Position numbers and translations under genes: made by a program. Shown piece by piece: positions 15,541 to 27,470 of a stretch of DNA of 64,000 nt (within the stretch, counting starts at the first letter, position 1; each line of letters opens with the position of its first letter). This DNA comes from Synchiropus splendidus (Eukaryota > Chordata > Actinopteri > Syngnathiformes > Callionymidae): NCBI RefSeq assembly GCF_027744825.2, contig NC_071335.1, forward strand, positions 30,145,501 to 30,209,500, in the 5' to 3' direction. The notes beneath the pieces are model-generated. The model worked only from the letters and a program-made list of their open reading frames with translations, was not told the DNA's origin and did not search any database.

Positions 15541-16580
15541 GCCAGTGACAACCTAGCACTTGGGTCAGTTCACCTGAGCCAATCATGAGAGAGTGAGCGC
15601 AAAGAATGACAATAGACAGACTTGTTAATATCGTGATTCATGGCGAGACTTATTTGTTTTTGTCTTTGCTGTTTCTGGCCACAGCCGAGTGTCATTCTCA
15701 GCGATGTTTGGGAGGAATCTAAGAGGTCAGGTTGCCATAGAAACCAAGCCAATAGAAGGCAATTATTCCCTTTTCAAGTGCTGCAACCTTTTACACCAAC
15801 TTTATTCTCTTAATAGGATTCTCAGTACTTTATTTTCTATAGTATATAGGCCGAGGTTCTGCCTGAACTGTTTTCATGGGTAAAGCATTTCGGACACCGC
15901 CCACTCTCCAAGGTCGGACTTGCATTCACTCATGTATTTCAGGAACTGACTGCCCAAGAAAACAGTGCTCTTCCTCCACACAATTCAATTCAGGATCTAA
16001 TAATATCCAATAGCATCAATTCTTGATTCGATTACTTGCAAGACTCGCTTCAGATTGGTTGCAGCGGCGGAATTCAAGGGATCTCTGTCGGACCAGGCAA
16101 TAAAGTACGAGTCAGCCATCACAGACCATCAAAACCGAGAGCCGTCCGATTTTCCTGGATGGATCTCATCATTCCCAGCAGCTTCTACACTGCCAAGATT
16201 TTTGACCATCACTCCGACCTCTGCCAGAGTAAATGACGGACCAAAGAGTAGAACATCCATCATCTTCCAGTACTTAATTTGTTCCGCTACCAGGTTAGAA
16301 AAGTCTTAAAATAGAGGAAGGAAATGCGTGTATTTGTCAGCTGTCAAGAGTGAAGTGGACTTATAAGCCAACAACATGTAGCATGTCACCATGCGACACA
16401 ACATTCAAAAAAAAATAATAATAAAGGCCTGAAGCCCCTGTTTCATTATTGAACATACTGGGTTTGGATTTTGAGGTTGTTGTCTAGATGGGAAAAGAGA
16501 ATCGATATTTTTGATCAGTCTGACATGTTTACTGGTTGGAACTAACACCTGCACCACCGCGGCCCTTTGAGGATCAGCTT
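15541..16580. other. Gene-free stretch
   Basis: Small overlapping ORFs only; nothing recognised. Confidence 0.4.
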
Positions 16581-16584
16581 GCCC

Positions 16585-16655
16585 ACCCGCACTCACAACT
16601 TGAGTTGAACTTTTCGGCCCCTTGGGTGAATCTGTTTGACACTCCTGGTGAAGCA
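16585..16655 (-). mobile_element. hAT-like transposon end remnant
   Basis: On the + strand ggccccttgggtgaatctg then tttgacactcctgg; read on the - strand this starts CAGGAGTGTCAAACAGATT. It resembles the CAGGGGTGTCAAACTC...GGGGCC ends of hAT-like repeats common in fish. The other end is not visible. Confidence 0.5.
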
Positions 16656-19435
16656 TGAGAACCACTGGCCTGTAACATGGCGCGATGTACGGCACGACCG
16701 GCTAAATGAAGTGTGTGGGTTCCATCCCCAAAGGGATTGTGGCAGACCAGCGCTCACCGACCGCCGTACCGAGCAGCCGGCTTTGAAGTGCTCAGGTACG
16801 TGTTAGCTTCTCTCCGCACATTAAGATTCTAAAACCCACTGACTTGAGCACGACTGGGGAATAACTTGGCACATCAAGTCCAGACTCTACCTTCAGTCCA
16901 TAAGTTCCACATTCTCAGCTCATTTGTCAGCACAGATCCAGAAATGATGTCCAGTTAAGCAGCCCAGGCGACGCTGGCTGCAGCAGATCTGCTATGAGCA
17001 GCAATAAATTATGCCTCTCAGATCTGCCAGTGATATAACTGATGCACTGCTGTGCTTCTGCTGGCGACAGAATTGTGACATTCTGCTTTCAAGCAGCAGC
17101 AGGTGTCAAGAGCAAGAGTGTGTCGCAGTTGTTGCCCTTCGCAACAAGTGACAAAAAAAGTTTAATAAAATTTAATGGAGTGTTTCTGAATATTTTACAG
17201 CGCATTCAGTTTTTATGGGGAGAAAGATCATATTTTGTTAATAAAACGTTTTTTTTTTTGCTTTTTAATGCCCCTTTTCCTGCCTATAAAACAAGCTTGA
17301 GTTTTATAATGAAATATAAATGATCACTTGGAGCAATAACGCAGTCATCCTTGTCGAGTTTGTTTTACCACATAACAGGGGGATGAGGCATCATCAGGAT
17401 CATAGAGATTTCATGTCATGAGCGCGCCACATAGCGCCACTAAGCTCTAAAGAGAATAGAACAGCTCCGGACTGATCATGTCGCTGGAGGACAGTTGCAG
17501 CAACAGGGAGCTGCCACAACTGCTGCTTCTCCGCTAATATTGGCCTAAAGAAGTGAACGTTACTGATCATTAAAAAGGTTTGTGAAAGTCCTCTCAAAGA
17601 TGCTTTTTCACAGTTTCACAGAAAGTTTTGATGTGGGAAAATGGTGCTCTGCACAGTGGCAGCAGATGGGGAAAAAAATCTGAATACTTATAATTAGAAA
17701 GAATAAAGTGTGTATTAAAGATAGTGTCATAAATATTTATTCCTTGGTATTTGAAGTAGGGGCAGAGCTGAATTTGCATGGAGTGTCCCACTGAAAACTT
17801 GCTATAAAGGTGCCCCTCAGGCATTTTTGAAGCAGCTGTGCTGAAGGGGCACTTCTACCAGTGGCCCACAAGCAGCACTGTATGTTGTGGAAAAGGAGCA
17901 GTTTCCTCTCATATATAATGACTTAGACTTGAAGTGCAACTATTTGGCTATTTGTAGGCAATATGAGGTGTGGGGGAGTCTCCTCAGCGCCCCCTATCGG
18001 CCAGATGCCAGGCTGAACTTTCAGGCGATGCTGGATTTGGTCCGTATCTGTGTGGAGTTTGAGGGTTCTCTCTGAGCTTGTATGGGTCCCAGACAATCCA
18101 ATGATGCAGCGTCTTCCCCCTGCAGAGATAGACTCCACTGCAACTGCAGTACAGTGAATGAATGCATTTAATAATAGATGCAGTCACCATGATGTTGTCA
18201 CCCAAAAATAGCTCCTGTTTTTCAACCCATCTTCACTCCTGTGGTGCACTATATTGATGTTGGGAAAGTGGACTTTTGTGTCCTATTCTGACAACAAAGG
18301 CAGCCTTCTGTGTTGCATGTTGACTCATACGAAAGGCATTTCAACTTATTTTTTAAAACGTTTTCAGCATAATTCCATGCCTTTCCTAACTCCAACCGCT
18401 GACTTTTTTTATATGTCCTGTGGCCGTGGAAGGTGGAACATGTGCTTCCACTGAAAACCTAAAAGCTGTCCGCTGCCTTTGTTGTCAGTATAGGACATCA
18501 AAGCCCCAAAATATACAATATTATGAGGATGGGTTGGTTTTTCATCCCCCAACAACAGGAGGGTGTCAGCAGCGATCACACCTCCAAGTTTTCATGTAAC
18601 AGAAGATGCTGCTTTAAACATGCTAACTGTTTGGCTAACTCAAACTCTGGATCAATATCCTCAGAGAATAAGACTGACAGCTACCGTCACCTGAAGTCCT
18701 TCTGCCAAACCTCTGGCATTTCGTCCGGTCCTTAACAAGAAAGCCTGAGTCCTTGAAGCGCGATGGCGGCGATGATTCACAGGAGCCTGTTAGTCTCAGG
18801 GTTGGCAGGGATCGATGGCACCAGGAGCTTCATATCCAGTAATAGACCAGAAAGTAAACCTCAATCTATAACAAGAAGATCATTCACCACTTCAAGTGCA
18901 AGGTACTTGCCAAGCGGCTCAAGGGAATCACAGCAGTGGATAAAGGATGTGGAGGAGAGGTGACTCTCATGAAAGGATCTGGTGAAACAGTAGACAGCTG
19001 TCATTTACACTTAGCTTATTAAAGCAACTTTTCCTGCCCAGAGGCCAGTGATCCGGATTTCATCTAATTAGCTACTACAAAGCTATTTCTATAAATATTA
19101 ATGCCGACGTGCGCTGGAAATAGAGTCTTCTGGCTTGAGAGGAGAAGCAATTTGTCACATCTGGACACACGCTTAACGCAGAGGTCTCACCCTTAATGAG
19201 TTCCCTCTGCTGATGGTGTGCTCTCCCAGCGCTTCCATCGGGTACTGAGATGAGCGGCATGCCAGCAACAACGGAGGGGACTTGTAATTACACGGAAACC
19301 TCCAAGTCACTTCCTGTGTAACTGTTGTCGTATTTACTCTGAGTCAAGGGCGAGACACTTGTGAAGACTTGTGTCTGCAATGAAGCTCAAGCAGTGACGT
19401 GAAACTGCGTGTGTGTACTGCCATGTGGGGACCAA
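16656..19435. other. Gene-free stretch
   Basis: No splice-supported coding sequence. Several 60-100 codon ORFs exist on both strands without recognisable protein features. Confidence 0.4.
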
Positions 19436-19476
19436 GCCTCCTTGTGGGGCCCTTTTGCCGGGCCCCACAAGGAGGC
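19436..19476. repeat. Perfect 17-bp GC-rich inverted repeat
   Basis: Left arm gcctccttgtggggccc (19,436-19,452), loop ttttgcc, right arm gggccccacaaggaggc (19,460-19,476), with no mismatch. Flanks are GT-rich (gtgtgtactgccatgtgggg before, tgtgtgtgcgtgtgagcctg after). It could be the core of a small foldback element; it has no run of T after it and is not a bacterial terminator. Confidence 0.9.
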
Positions 19477-22400
19477 CTGATGTGTGTGCGTGTGAGCCTG
19501 GCCATGAATGTGTGCTCAGCGTAAATGTTCTTGGAGGAGATTCAACAGAGGTATTTCATCCAACCTGAGCTGCTAGCTGGCGCAGCAGAATTCTGCCATA
19601 GTAAGCACCACTCTACAGCTTCACACCAGCCGGGGAGCACCGAGGAGATGAAAAAAAAAAAGAGTGGTCAGAGACAAAGTGGTGTGTGATGCACCAACAG
19701 GACTGTAGGAGTGTGCGTGAGGAGAATAATTGAGCGATGGGTTATTGAACCACTTCCCTACCGCAGTCTTTGTTTGAAAATTCCTCTGACGATTGTCGAT
19801 AGATGAGCTATATTCCTCCAAAAACAGGTTTATTAATGACTCTCATTTGTTGGCAGGTGTGAGTGTGCGTTACAGTTCGACCCCCCACTGAGAGGCCAGG
19901 GTTTAGATTCACTGAAATGTCCAAAGGGATGGATACCTGAACCTTGAGCCAGGTGATGTCTTCATCGATACGGGGATCAAAAAAAAAAATAGGTCCACAA
20001 AGACAAGCAAGTGTCTGGTGGAGACTCTTATCAAACTGCCACCTTCTCGTCTCTTTGACTTTAAGGAACTTCCGTGGAATAAAAGCGAAACTTAGCTGCT
20101 CACTGCTGTGGATCCTCCATCTTTGACAGATCTCTCTCACTCTGACATTTTGAAACCCGAAGTGAAATAAAAAGTTAAAAAACGTAAACATTAAATATGG
20201 ATTCAAATTCACTTTAACACTCATCTGGGAATTCATCTGGGTTTTGGAACTCTACTGGCAGATATCACTGACGCACCACTACAGGAAGTTCGGATCATTG
20301 GCTCGCCACAACAGGAAATGCATCGGTCGACCGAAGTCTCACCATTGTGCGCATTTTAGCAACAGAAAAAGCTTGACGCTCCATCTACTAAGTTGTTTAA
20401 GTGAACATCTGTTCGGAAAACAATTGTTTACCAAGTTAAATATGCTTGGGTTTTGCCTGGTCATTTGCGGTTCCCGGCAGGATCCTGCCCATATCTTCCG
20501 TCCACTCACTGATGTACGTGTCTGGGATATCGGGACTAGTGGGCAGAAGGAGGTCCCAGTGTTACCTCAGAAAAAAACGCAAAATTGACCCAAAGTGATG
20601 GTGTGACATGAGATGGAGTCATAGGTCCATCAAGGAAGGTAGAAGGTAGAAACACGATGCTACAAGATAAGTGTTTGGGGGAATGTCGAAAGATTTGTTT
20701 GTCACGCAAGATGGCATCCCATTTTGCTCCAATCACTCATGAGTGGCTGAATGTCCTTCCGCTGCAGATAGATCAGTCTTGTGGTCCTCATAACGGGGCA
20801 GCCAGGAGACCCGACGTTACAACCTGTGACCCCTATCTTTGGGGTTGGTTAAGAGAATAAGTCGACTGCACCAAAACTATGGGCGAATATGAGTCCTTCT
20901 AACCCTAACAGTCCATGGTGAAGGTGATTCCTGGACAACTGGAGAAGCTTGTGGCTACATCTGGAGTGAAGAATAACTCCTTATAGAGAAGGCTTTTCCT
21001 GTCATGCCCAGGTCCCAGCACTGTGATGTAATTCTCAGTCACCCTATAGTGTTTGGCACCCCCAAATTTGCCATGTAAATGGGCGGGATTTGACCCTCAT
21101 GCTTTTGACATATTTGATCGTGTGGATTTGCATGATACCATATTTCTGGCGCAGATTTTTGCTGACAGACAAGCAGCTTTCATTTTTGTTATTGGCTCAG
21201 CTTGATGGCTCAGCTCCCAACCAGACAGACACCCATTTGGTTCAGCTCGCTTATGGCCGTCCCCTGCGGCCCCACTACTTACTCTCCATAACCATTACTG
21301 GCCGCGATACTGGTGATGTGAAACACTTGCAAAATACATAAAGGTCCCACCACGACGTGCTAATGCTGCAAACAGATTCTCCTCAGCACTTTCAACAAAC
21401 AGTCATGTATATAACAGCACTTTGGCTCATTCATTGAGCAGTATTGTTGTTTCTGTTTTGAGCAATGAAGCTGGTGCCCGAGGAGCGTTGGAACTCATGC
21501 TCAGAGGGGCATTTATGGAAAAGATTAAAAATGTAAATGTAACCAGGAACATACGACTGGAGTTCAGAACCCAAACATTGCTCAGTCAGAAGAGGAAAAT
21601 GTTGCCTGAAGTATCGTTGTGCAACCTTTTCTCTTGTGTCAAGCTTACGTAAGAATGTGCCATGGAAAATAGAACTTGTGCTACTTTTGCTCATCTTTCA
21701 GGATGCGAAAGATAATTTTATCACCCAAGAGTGCAGGTGTGAAATGAGGTCGCCGGTGAAAAGCGGGTGAGAGATTCCACAGTATCACCAGCTAACTTTA
21801 CTTGATCACTGATGCAAGTGAAGAGAAGGGCAAAGATGGGTTTGGAAGGCAGGAGGTGATGGACAGGGACAGTCAGCATGGTGAGGGACGACAAGTCATC
21901 TGCCCATCTTTATTTCAAAGGAAGGTGACTTGTTCTTTGTATACCCATTCTTTCATGGTGGCAGCTGGTGTGTCTATTATGGAGTCCGGAAAACCAACCA
22001 ATGATTCCCCAGTTTTACATAGCATGACCACTTTTTTCTAGCGGGAACATTAGCCGTGCCTTTTAATAACTATAGTTATTTTTTTCTCTGTCGCACCGGC
22101 GCCCTGCCATTTATCAGCACACCCGCCACACCGCCGGCCTCATTAGGCAGGTTGGCTTGTCTGTGACATTTGCTCTGCCATTTAAGGTTTATTTGCCACC
22201 TGTCTTTCTTCTTCTGACCAGTTTTGTTCCCTTCATTTCAGTCCATTTGTGGGGGCCTTACCCCACCGTGAACAAGTCGACTTGTGATGCCTACATGCTA
22301 CTCTGATCCTCCTAAAATATGACACAATTTGGGGACAATAAGTGTGCAGTGTGGCTAAAATAGAAATTGGATTGTGTCCATGTTCTTCTTAATATTTGCT

Positions 22401-22804
22401 GTGATGAATCACCGGGCAATAGGCCATGAATTGGAGCGCTAGAGGCTAGAAATGCTAGAGATTTTGAAGTGTTCTGAATATCAAGTGTTTTGTAAAGTGT
22501 TTTGAGAGATCTTTGGCAAAGACGAATACTACTTTGTGAACCTTTAAATTATACTTAAACTGGTATTGTTTTCCCTCGAAGAACGTGTCTGGAATCATAC
22601 TATGTTGTCGATATCAGGGTGAGTCCTGGCACATTAGTGTGCCGTGAGAGAGAGTCAGGTGAGCCGTGGGAAATGAAACAATTTCACCATATTTGTGTGG
22701 AGATAGAGGTGGGCGATATGATGACGTTAAATCATGAACAATTCAAATGTGTTGATGTTCTACCAACACGAGGAAGGTACATGGATTTGGTCATATTTTT
22801 TTCT
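19477..22804. other. Gene-free stretch
   Basis: No supported exon; ORFs up to 142 codons (- strand, 19,808-20,236) lack recognisable features. Confidence 0.4.
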
Positions 22805-23420
22805 ATAAACAATAGCTCTATACAGATGCATTGACTCATCCATAGCTCTTCCCACGCTCAGTCCAAGAGAAAAAGCCGGTCAAATGTCCAACTCCGAGTT
22901 GTTTTTAAACCTCATGTGCCTCTAACTTGACCACACACCTTCACAACGGAATGATGGAGTGTTCCTTGTTTGACCCGCAACGCCAAAGACTGAGCGGCGA
23001 CACCGCAGAGCTAACAGAGCTAACGTGGTGTCTCAGTTCAAAACTTCATTGACGCTCGTAGAACAGCAAAGTTTGCCTCGTTGTTTAAAAGTTGGCTAAA
23101 AACTCAATGCAGAACCAAATAAAAATGTGAAGAGAAAAAAAATCGCTGTTGTTATAAAGCCGAGGCGTAGAATTTTAAAGATTTGTTCGGTAATTCCCCG
23201 AACTAGAACTATAAAATCATGCAAAAGGGATTGAATTGAAACAGTTATTTAAATAGATAAATGCCAAAATAGTCAGGTGACAGTAGCTATAATGTTTTTA
23301 CAAATTAAAAGGGATTTTCTTCAGGACTTTCTGCTAAGCGCGGTTGCACCTTGGCCGAGGTATCTTGTGCCATTTGATTGTTTCAGTGAAAGAAGTGGAG
23401 CCGTGGTTTAAAAAACACTG
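22805..23420 (+). mobile_element. hAT-like element remnant, copy 1
   Basis: Shares ordered blocks with the complete short copy at 62,494-62,747: cattgactcatccat near 22,829, gtgtctcagttcaaaacttc and gacgctcgta near 23,030-23,060, aatgcagaaccaaataaa near 23,106, and a terminal ggtttaaaaaacactg (23,405-23,420). The left terminal repeat is not found, so this copy is truncated or interrupted. Confidence 0.6.
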
Positions 23421-24510
23421 GTCTATGCAGTACCTGGCCCAGACGACACAACAATGTAAATAAAAAAAAACCTGGCCTTTTCTCTGTCAGATTAGTGCAG
23501 GAGTTTTCCACAAGCCATTGTGATCACAGCTCAAGTGATTATCGCATTCGCCCACGCTGCCGAGAAGCCACTACGGAGCTGATACAATGGCTTCCATGTG
23601 ATCGATGACTCCCGTTTGTCCTGAGTTGCAAAATGCTTTCTTTGTCGAGACGAAGTCATTGGAGTTTGCATTTGAACTGTTTCTGTGCGATATGCAGAAG
23701 TGTTCCTGCTTTAAATTCTAGCATGTGTAATCACATTGTGTGCGCTGGCAAATTTGAGCAATTCCTCTCACTGAAATCCGACCAGATGGTTGGATTATAT
23801 GAGCAAATTAGGTTTGACGTTAAAAAACCTTCTATCATCCTGGCTTGACTCCGTATATATGCAATTTCCAGACAGCAGGATTTGGAACCCAGTTTCATTT
23901 CTCCATCTGGGTCGAATCGATAGCTCTGATATTTTGGCTTTGTGCGACAGCTTTTAAAGTATTTTGATCCGCAGAGTTGCACCCGTTTAAATAATAGATT
24001 GCAATAGAAAGCATGGAGGGTGAGCATGCTCCTTGAAACCCAGGCTTTGTCTTATCAATCCTCTGACATCAACATTTTGACTCACGGTTTCAAGGGAATT
24101 GCTGAAACATACGCAACTCCAAAACATAACTGACAGCAGTTTAATAGCCACCCACTCGGCTGTTCATAAATATGCATGACACAGATCTAAGTGTGCCACT
24201 TTGTATTTGGTCACGCCATGTAGTGCGTCCGATTTTTAATATAGTAAGTATTGACGGGCATCTGTGCGAGTGACGCGTGATTGAAGACGACACCGCGTTG
24301 TTAGAGGTAACCAGTGTCGCCAGGTGGGTGGTGTTCGCTTATTGCAGCAGAAAAATTTCATTTTCTGATTGTTATCCTACACTGGTCAAAGCAGAGATGA
24401 GAGAACTGTCACTATGCTGTTAAAATGTAATAATAATAATAAAAAGAAGAAATGCATAACCTCTTTTTGTGTCTACAGAGGTAGAGGCTTAAGACATGAG
24501 GTTCGAGAAG
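23421..24510. other. Gene-free stretch
   Basis: No exon seen. The segment at 24,150-24,240 is AT-rich with an octamer-like ataaatatgcatgac but nothing firm. Confidence 0.4.
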
Positions 24511-24856
24511 TGAGGTAGGGCTCTGTAGAGGGAGGGGCTTGTCAGGTGAGGTAGGGCTCTGTAGAGGGAGGGGCCTGTCAGGTGAGGTTGGGCTCTGTAG
24601 AGGGAGGGGCTTGTCAGGTGAGGTAGGGCTCTGTAGAGGGAGGGGCCTGTCAGGTGAGGTTGGGCTCTGTAGAGGGAGGGGCTTGAGAGGTGAGGTAGGG
24701 CTCTGTAGAGGGAGGGGCTTGTCAGGTGAGGTTGGGCTCTGTAGAGGGAGGGGCTTGAGAGGTGAGGTAGGGCTCTGTAGAGGGAGGGGCTTGAGAGGTG
24801 AGGTAGGGCTCTGTAGAGGGAGGGGCTTGAGAGATGAGGTAGGGCTCTGCAGAGCT
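24511..24856. repeat. 36-bp minisatellite, about 9.5 units
   Basis: Units such as gaggtagggctctgtagagg followed by gaggggcttgtcag repeat every 36 bases from about 24,512. Units differ at three places: taggg/ttggg, ggggct/ggggcc and tgtcag/tgagag. The variants partly alternate, hinting at a 72-bp higher-order unit. Because 36 is a multiple of 3, long in-frame ORFs appear on both strands (12-residue repeats); these are by-products, not genes. Confidence 0.95.
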
Positions 24857-25008
24857 GTCAGAAACAATTTGTGTGTGTTAACTTGAGTTTTTCAGGAGGA
24901 TTATACTGCAGGAATCAGTGACAATGGATGGGTCACATCGATCATTTGGCATTAGCTAGAACTTGCTGTGCATCTGAGATCAGTGGGACACAATAATTGG
25001 TCATTGAT

Positions 25009-25033
25009 CACACACACACACACACACACACAC
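25009..25033. repeat. (CA)n microsatellite
   Basis: About 12 CA dinucleotides. Confidence 0.95.
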
Positions 25034-26770
25034 TTAAGCATTTACAACACTTGGGATCCCTGGATGACTTTGCCATGCCAAGTCTTAAGCTCTGTAAATG
25101 ACCCTGCTGACTGCGTGATAGTTCTGCTGGCCAGGGGCCGTGCAGAGACCCACACTCTGGTGGGCTCAGAACCTCGAGGAACTGTTGTGTGATCTTGCTT
25201 AATACAGTTGTCAGGTTAAGAGCGGGGCTCGGCAGACTGACTTCCTCAAGTGAATCTGACTACTGCACATAGAATCGCATGTCAAATGAATCGGGTGCTG
25301 AAATGAATAGCCATGCTCTGGATGATGAATGGCAAACTGAAGATACTTTTCTTTGTCATAATGTTCAGTTCACCCCAGAGCAGCCGTGCTCTTCTGAACT
25401 GCTCAAACCAGATGAGTTTTGAGCTCTGAATGTGGTCTGCGTTCCGCACGCCAACACACGGACTAAATGAGTCGCGTGACAAAGCACGCAGTCGACATCA
25501 GGGCAGCAGATGTGGCTCGAACACCTGCAATAACAGCAATAATGAGCATCAGCGAAAGCACAATCTCATTTGTGTTATCGGCTTCACAGACAATCTGTCT
25601 GTCCTCAGCCTTTGAGATTTTTCATCATAAATCCATGAGGCTTCTTCAGGTGTTTATGTTCTCAGCCAGCTCATCGCCATATAGCACCTGCCCTCGCTCC
25701 ATTATCCTTCCCTGTGTCCTTGTTCTACAGATCATTAACCTTTGTGGGAAAATTCCTTAAGCCTTTCGAATGAAACTTGAAGAGAGGTGCGGAGGAAACC
25801 TACGGCAAGAAGAAACAAGAGGGAATAAACCTGCCGCTTCTACTTGAAGTTCGCCAGTTTGGTGGCACTGTGACTGTCTGTGTGTGATGTTATACACTTT
25901 CTCCATACAGTACTCCACATACTGTATGACACAGACATGAAATGGTCACATGGAACTAGACATTCATCCAGTCAGGACCTCAGGAACCTGTTGTCAGAGG
26001 GGCACTTCTCTGTAGTGGCAGAAACTACTGATAAATTCAGTTAGAGCTCTTCTTTTGCTTCCAATAATTATTATTTTTGACATGGTTTTTAGTCAGTACT
26101 GTTTAAGAAAGTGTTATAATTCTGTTGTTTGTGTTAAAACCTTGGGCATCCCAATGAAAAAAAACATTTTTTTCTTTTACCATAGTGGAAATATTGCTTG
26201 CTTACACTATACTATATATTAATATTCCCATAATAAATAATAAATAAATAATTAGAATGGCAATAACACCATTGGATACTTCCCAAAGGAGACTGCGATT
26301 GTATTATTATCATAATAATAATTATTATTATACTCTCTCACTGGTCTGGTTTTTATTTCTCATTTGGATCCTTATTTTTCAACCAAATAAATGCATCATG
26401 CCTAATAAATGAAATGAATCGGAAATAAATGTGGACGCACATAAGAAAAATAGATGGGAATAAACTAAGAGATATAAATGGGACATTTGTTTCAATGAGA
26501 ACACACATATCCATAGAGCACACTCAGGAGAGACAGGAAAGATTTGGAAAGATAATGGCTCAAAATAAATGTGGAAATTCATAAAGAATAAACAGAAATG
26601 ATAGTGGATACTTGTTTTTTTTTATTTAAATGTATTTCCATTTATATTGTCATGTTTGTTTCTGTGTTATTCCTTAATGATTCTGATATTTTGTATTTAA
26701 TCTATTATTTCTATTTATTTTCCAATCCACGAATGGATTGGCGCAAATAAAGCAGGACCTGTTTTGCGAA
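25034..26770. other. Gene-free stretch, AT-rich toward its end
   Basis: No supported exon. From about 26,080 to 26,740 the sequence is strongly AT-rich with ATT and ATTT runs. Confidence 0.4.
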
Positions 26771-26774
26771 GTTT

Positions 26775-27470
26775 CCTGTGGAATTTGATGAAACTGCTGT
26801 TGAACAACCTTTTTGGACGTTTTTGCCCAAGTTCTTACAACGTTACATCACGTTGGATTGTTGCATCATGGCAAGCAAATGCGCCAAAAAGTCCCACTGC
26901 CGGTGGAAGACAAGGCCTCATGTGAGTCAACCCCACCGAGAAGCCCTTGGCTACCACCATCTGAGGAAAGCACCGAGATGTTTCAAACTGGGAGACGATT
27001 TGAACACCAACCTGAGACCTATAGTTCATCAAAAGGCAACTCACAAACGACAAAGATGTCTTTGAAGAGCAGCTAAATGCTACGACAGCTACTGCTAGCG
27101 CAATGGAGGAGTCCGTTTCCCCCTGCACAGACGAAATTGTGGAGCTCAGAAATAAATATGAGCACATTAATGTCAAATTTGCCAAGTTGGAGAGTAAATG
27201 CAAAGATCTGGAGTCGAGATCAAGAAGAAACAATGTTCCAATGTTAGGGGTCTCAGAGGACCTGGTTGCTAACTCAAAAATAGCACCAAGAGTTGGGAGC
27301 ATCTCACTTCAGTCACGTTTTTTGAACGAGAATAACAATGAATATATAAATAAACAGATTTTGTCACCAGGCCACCAAGCTTATTTCAGTACAGCAAAGA
27401 TTAAAAGTGCTGATTCAGCTACATATCTTTTCCAGAAGCACCTGCCAACCTCAACGAAGTGAAGGTCCTT
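26775..27470 (+). mobile_element. LINE-1-like (L1/Tx1 group) ORF1 remnant
   Basis: At 27,103-27,462 an ORF reads a coiled-coil-like stretch (DEIVELRNKYEHINVKFAKL, then ESKCKDLESRSRRNN) followed by VPMLGVSED. The LE-RSRRNN-(I)-(V)G pattern is the conserved join between the coiled coil and RRM of L1-type ORF1 proteins. Upstream, 26,868-27,070 holds a possible N-terminal part in another frame. Frames are broken and no ORF2 follows, so it is a dead fragment. Confidence 0.65.

Noticed and set aside
18763..18963. 66-codon ORF beginning with a mitochondrial-presequence-like stretch
   Set aside because: No splice sites, no recognisable domain, stops at once; chance ORF.
24412..24886. Long repeat-protein ORFs on both strands (115 and 151 codons)
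   Set aside because: Generated by the 36-bp minisatellite; no splice sites, promoter or conserved domain.
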